NCBI RefSeq assembly: GCF_001641265.1
Contig: NW_020167526.1
Location: 1,054,001 to 1,118,000 of the forward strand
Origin: Pseudogymnoascus destructans
Lineage: Eukaryota > Ascomycota > Leotiomycetes > Thelebolales > Thelebolaceae
Length of the DNA: 64,000 nucleotides
Reading direction: 5' to 3'
Shown here: in pieces, positions 63,099 to 64,000 of the stretch
Layout: each line of letters begins with the position of its first letter
How positions within the stretch are numbered: the stretch's first letter is position 1
Translations under genes and position numbers: made by a program
The notes under the pieces: generated by a model
The model's database searches: none
What the model was told of the DNA's origin: nothing
The model's input: only the letters and a program-made list of their open reading frames with translations

Positions 63099-64000
63099 AT
63101 CGAGAAATGAGGATCAGCACTACGGTGGGGCGCCAGGACGTCAATTGACGCGCCCTCCCTCGTTTATAGAAGGAGCCGTCGTATTCTGAATTATCTGAAC
63201 TTGATCAAGCAAAGTTGCAAGTTGTATAAGTCGTGAGAATGGTTCGATTGAAGGTAAGAGAGTCAATATATGCAAGAATCGCAAGTCTGCATGGAGGTGT
63301 CCAGAGTTAGCCACTTTGCTCCACAACCCGATTTCACTATTGAGACACCGCTGTATGATCGCCCCCAGGTGCCGTCCCGGTGCAGTGACCAGCAGTCAGA
63401 GTGCCAACTGAGCAAACTTGCCGTGTTTGATGCGCTGCCAGTATCAATTGAGGGGGTGGGAGGTATGGGGGGAGTAGTTCGTAAACAGCGTAAAGCGTAA
63501 ACACCGTGAACACACGACTGAGAGGCCCTCTGAAAGAATCGGCGATCCCTGCCACTCCAAGCAATTATGCTCCTCTGGCACCAGATTGGACCTTGGATTT
63601 GGCTCGGTTTCGGTGATAGGAAAGAGGGCGAACGTACCAGGTAAAGCTACGGTTGCGAGAGTGAATGAAGGGCGAGAATGTTGTATTATGTTTGTATAAT
63701 TCAGATGCGACTCTCAGATCGGGAAAGCCATCATCTGTGCAGGGTGAATTCGTTATTTCGTTTGTTGTTGTGATGAAGAGGGAAGTGAAGTTGCGAAAGG
63801 CCAAACGTCGCCAAGAAGAACAAATTGAGGGACTGCAGACCCTCTTAACCTCTTAACTGGAACTCTGGGGACTGGGGACCACCTGTGTCTTGTCTTGAAT
63901 ACCAAAAACTACTGAATACTAAGGAATAGACTACTGACTGATACATACGACGACGACTTTCTGTACTGTACTCCGTACTCCGTACATGACTCCTTACTGT
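63099..64000. other. Promoter side of the large gene and unannotated edge
   Basis: Upstream region of the minus-strand gene, then about 700 nt without a convincing frame. Short open frames at 63565-63804 and 63665-63856 lack recognisable features. The window edge may cut into another gene's flank. The last 40 nt contain repeated CTGTACTCCGTA-like motifs. Confidence 0.4.

Overview
The window comes from a filamentous ascomycete (Pezizomycotina). Host genes are single-exon or carry short introns (44-112 nt) with GTxxGT-type donors, CTAAC/CTGAC-like branch sites and YAG acceptors. The recognisable gene set (phosphoinositide phospholipase C, inositol-3-phosphate synthase, Urb2, a paxillin-like LIM protein, a CobW-type GTPase) and the mobile elements (Fot1/pogo, Tc1, hAT, chromodomain Ty3/gypsy) are typical of that group. 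The order or species cannot be fixed from sequence alone. I saw no tRNA, rRNA or CRISPR array.

Layout. 0-2 kb: transposon relics and a Tc1-like element. 2.8-16.7 kb: host genes, namely a spliced RWD plus ADP-ribosyltransferase protein, a zinc-ribbon-like unknown, a CobW GTPase, a Pro/Glu-rich unknown, and a four-exon Urb2 homologue. 16.7-25.2 kb: gene-poor DNA with minisatellites and microsatellites, plus a decayed pogo element (20926-23607) that contains a solo LTR. 26.1-29.4 kb: PLC. 30.7-44.6 kb: a transposon island holding a 1991-bp pogo element beside or inside a hAT element, a hAT gene cut by an LTR, and a second pogo element split by a complete 6.7-kb gypsy chromovirus. 45.3-46.9 kb: INO1. 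48.5-50.5 kb: a second, almost identical copy of the 1991-bp pogo element. 51.3-63.1 kb: host genes, namely a LIM protein with two apparent frameshifts, an OB-fold/zinc-ribbon protein, a hidden Cys-rich secreted protein or relic, and a large two-exon conserved protein.

Two points recur. First, element boundaries can be read directly: TA duplications for pogo and Tc1, and 5-bp duplications for the gypsy element and the solo LTR. This allows the nesting order to be reconstructed. Second, the Tc1, hAT and gypsy coding regions are each open apart from one in-frame stop, while the two 1991-bp pogo copies have intact transposase genes and are the best candidates for recent activity. Among host genes, PLC releases inositol phosphates and INO1 makes inositol de novo, but they lie 16 kb apart with transposons between, so no cluster is implied. 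The most notable host proteins are the RWD-ADP-ribosyltransferase with an apparently intact H-Y-E triad, and the OB-fold/zinc-ribbon protein with a PIP-box-like N-terminus.
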